From the NCBI GenBank assembly GCA_903864375.1, contig CAIPFS010000436.1, forward strand, positions 1 through 6,348: a stretch of 6,348 nt of DNA. Reading direction: 5' to 3'. Below are positions 4,420 to 6,348 of the stretch, one piece after another (positions within the stretch are counted from its first letter, which is position 1; each line of letters starts with the position of its first letter). The notes below the pieces were generated by a model. The model made no database searches. It was not told the DNA's origin and saw only the letters and a list, made by a program, of their open reading frames with translations. Both the position numbers and the translations under genes were made by a program. Origin of the DNA: an uncultured Verrucomicrobiota bacterium (GTDB lineage Bacteria > Verrucomicrobiota > Verrucomicrobiia > Limisphaerales > UBA9464).

Positions 4420-6348
4420 CTATCGGGCGGGCTTGTCTGTCAAAATCAACCGCCGTGCCGCCAGGGCTAGCAGTCCACAGAGCACGGCATAAGGGAGCAG
4501 TGAAAGGGCATCCGCATACACGTGCGATGAGGCATCGGTGCCTTCGAAGAACGGATTGACGGCCTTCGACCAATTACTGATTGCGGCATCGGTTTTTTCG
4601 AACAATCCCTGCACAAAGGCAATCACGATGCCGGCAATGGCTCCCCCGGCGATATATCCGGAAGCCATCAAGACTCCAGGGGATTTGTCGCCTTCCGCTG
4701 CAATTTCCTCCGGAGTCAGGCCTGCCGCCTCCAGGCGCTTCAAGTCGCGACCGTCTGCCCACCACCGAATTGCACCTCCGACAAAGATGGGCAGCGAGGT
4801 GGCGATGGGCAGGTAAACCCCAACCGCGAAGGCCAGCGAACCGACCCCGCACAATTCCAGGGTCACAGATAGCATGACGCCGAAAAGGACCAGTCCCCAG
4901 GGTAATCGACGGTCCAGGATTCCCTTGATGATGTAGCTGACCAGCGTCGCCTTGGGGGCCTCGAACTTGTTGATCAAGGTGCCATCCGGCAGTTTTTTGA
5001 CCGTCCCGTTGATACCGGGGTCCACGTACCAGACCGCCTTGCCCTGATCGTCCAGCAGAAACTCCCGGGAGTTTCCCGTTCCGGGATCATCCTGGTGCCA
5101 TACGGCAAACTCCCGGGTATCGGTGCGTGCTTGGGGACCGGTCAGATGGCGACGGGGAAGATGCGACACCTCAGACGCCGAAATTTTCAGATTGGGCATG
5201 ACCTCGGCGGCGTCGACATAGGCGGTCCCGTAGCGGTTCAGTGCCAAAAGCGTGGGGCCGAGGGCAATCGCCGAGGCGAAGGCCCCCACCAGGATGGCAA
5301 TTTGTTGCAGGCGGGGTGTCGCTCCAACCAGATAGCCCGTTTTCAGGTCCTGGGAAGTCGTGCCACCATTGGAACAGGCGATGCAGACAATCGCCCCGAC
5401 GGAAAGGGCGGTGACGTAATAGGTCTTGCCGGTCCAGCCGAGGGCCAGAAAAACGAGGCAGGTCAACAGTAGCGTGGCAATCATCATCCCCGAAACAGGA
5501 TTGGACGAAGAGCCGATTTCGCCGGTGAGACGGGAGGAAACGGTGACAAACAGAAATCCAAGGAGAACGATCAGGCCGGCGCCCACCAGGTTCATGTGCA
5601 GGGGAGGTGCCAGGGTGATGGCGGTGAGCAATACCAGAACCCCGATGAGGACAAATCGCATGGGGAGATCGCGGTCCGTTCGATCGGTTCCTCCCGCGGC
5701 ATCGCGCCGGCTGCCATCGGTCTCCTTTGAATTCTCTCCCATGAGATCCGAGAGGCCCGCCTTCAATCCGTGCCAGATGGTTGGAAGGGAGCGAACCAGG
5801 CTGATGATGCCGCCGGCGGCCACCGCTCCGGCACCGATATACAGGATATAATTGCTCCGGATTTCACCGGGGCCCATCTCGCGGATCAATTTGACGGCGG
5901 GCGAAAGCGGCTCGCCGAGACCCTCCCCAAAGAATCGAATCAGCGGAATCAGGACCAGGTAGCTGAGCACGCCTCCTGCCGCCATGACTCCGGCGATTTG
6001 CGGTCCAATGATGTAGCCGACACCCAGGAGTTCGGGGGAAATTTCGGCGGAGAGGGACCCGGTTTTCAGCGGCGGACCAAACACCACGCCGGGCGAGTCC
6101 TTCCAGAGACGCAACAAAGAGTTGAGGGTTTTGTAGACCAGTCCGATGCCAAACCCGGCAAAGATGGTTTTGGCACTCAGGTTTGTGGCCAATTTATCCT
6201 GACGGTGGGACGGATCGGCAGCGGCCAGCGACTCGGCATTGGCACCGCTCTTCAAGACTTCGGCGCAGGCGGTTCCCTCGGGATATTTGAGCTCACCGTG
6301 TTGCAGGACAATCAAGGAACGCCGCAGGGGGATCATCATCAGGATGCC
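4420..6348 (-). CDS. OPT-family oligopeptide transporter, N-terminus outside the window
   Basis: This is a polytopic inner-membrane carrier of the OPT superfamily, whose members import oligopeptides or metal chelates, probably driven by protons. The 642 residues present begin inside the conserved motif MIPLRR...HGEL-YPEGTACAEVL, which in prokaryotic OPT proteins lies roughly 100 residues from the N-terminus. The frame is open to the edge (preceding codons GGC ATC CTG), so the gene continues beyond it and the ATGs at 6339 and 6336 are not the start. Counting from the ATG at 6339, further signatures are GSSSNPVSGMM (276-286), SNGGTTSQDLKTGYLVG (323-339), LPWGLVLFG (479-487) and VGVYLPIATSLPIFVGG (506-522). 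About a dozen hydrophobic segments are seen. Two soluble parts stand out: a charged loop at about 196-225 and a segment of some 80 residues at about 381-460 between membrane helices. The C-terminus (LTDKPAR) looks complete. The substrate cannot be told from sequence. Confidence 0.92.
   Translation of the reverse strand, partial: GILMMIPLRRSLIVLQHGELKYPEGTACAEVLKSGANAESLAAADPSHRQDKLATNLSAKTIFAGFGIGLVYKTLNSLLRLWKDSPGVVFGPPLKTGSLSAEISPELLGVGYIIGPQIAGVMAAGGVLSYLVLIPLIRFFGEGLGEPLSPAVKLIREMGPGEIRSNYILYIGAGAVAAGGIISLVRSLPTIWHGLKAGLSDLMGENSKETDGSRRDAAGGTDRTDRDLPMRFVLIGVLVLLTAITLAPPLHMNLVGAGLIVLLGFLFVTVSSRLTGEIGSSSNPVSGMMIATLLLTCLVFLALGWTGKTYYVTALSVGAIVCIACSNGGTTSQDLKTGYLVGATPRLQQIAILVGAFASAIALGPTLLALNRYGTAYVDAAEVMPNLKISASEVSHLPRRHLTGPQARTDTREFAVWHQDDPGTGNSREFLLDDQGKAVWYVDPGINGTVKKLPDGTLINKFEAPKATLVSYIIKGILDRRLPWGLVLFGVMLSVTLELCGVGSLAFAVGVYLPIATSLPIFVGGAIRWWADGRDLKRLEAAGLTPEEIAAEGDKSPGVLMASGYIAGGAIAGIVIAFVQGLFEKTDAAISNWSKAVNPFFEGTDASSHVYADALSLLPYAVLCGLLALAARRLILTDKPAR

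Noticed and set aside
4304..4573. Upstream extension of the coiled-coil protein to a 202-residue form
   Set aside because: The extra 90 residues overlap the 3' end of the transporter gene in another frame and translate to R/W/C-rich sequence; the coiled-coil family begins at the ATG at 4303.
5095..5851. Plus-strand open frames opposite the transporter
   Set aside because: They are antisense shadows without domain motifs inside a clearly coding minus-strand gene.
6334..6339. Tandem ATG codons as the transporter start
   Set aside because: The frame is open upstream to the window edge and these codons sit inside a conserved OPT motif, so the true start lies outside the window.

Overview
The window is 6.3 kb of GC-rich bacterial chromosome holding five protein genes, one of them cut by the right edge. 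The organism is Gram-negative: it carries a complete apolipoprotein N-acyltransferase (Lnt), which finishes outer-membrane lipoproteins. A Verrucomicrobiota-like host is my best guess. It rests on the tandem-hairpin repeat at the left edge, which resembles dispersed repeats I recall from that phylum, on GTG starts with few Shine-Dalgarno sites, and on an OPT transporter with a soluble insert. This is inference, not a lineage determination.

Layout, left to right. Positions 1-33 hold two adjacent perfect inverted repeats, probably a copy of a dispersed repeat. Positions 34-378 have no gene I can support. Positions 379-1335 (minus) encode an extended-SDR nucleotide-sugar epimerase/dehydratase. 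A 270-bp divergent intergenic region (1336-1605) separates it from lnt (1606-3381, plus). lnt converges on a small VOC-fold (CatE/glyoxalase-like) protein at 3396-3896 (minus), with only 14 bp between the two stop codons. Further right on the minus strand are a 112-residue coiled-coil protein (3965-4303) resembling the sll1863 stress-response family, then an OPT-family oligopeptide transporter (4420 to the right edge) whose N-terminus lies outside the window.

How the genes relate. The three right-hand genes are read in the order transporter, coiled-coil protein, VOC protein, with gaps of 116 and 68 bp. They could be co-transcribed or separate units; the gaps are wide for a tight operon, and a weak promoter-like and a weak terminator-like element lie in them. 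The epimerase and lnt both concern the cell envelope (surface sugars and lipoproteins) but have separate, divergent starts. I see no defence system, CRISPR array, transposase, phage gene, tRNA or rRNA. This looks like ordinary housekeeping and envelope chromosome, and I found no convincing undescribed system. The most useful leads are the edge repeat, the OPT soluble insert and the small coiled-coil protein.
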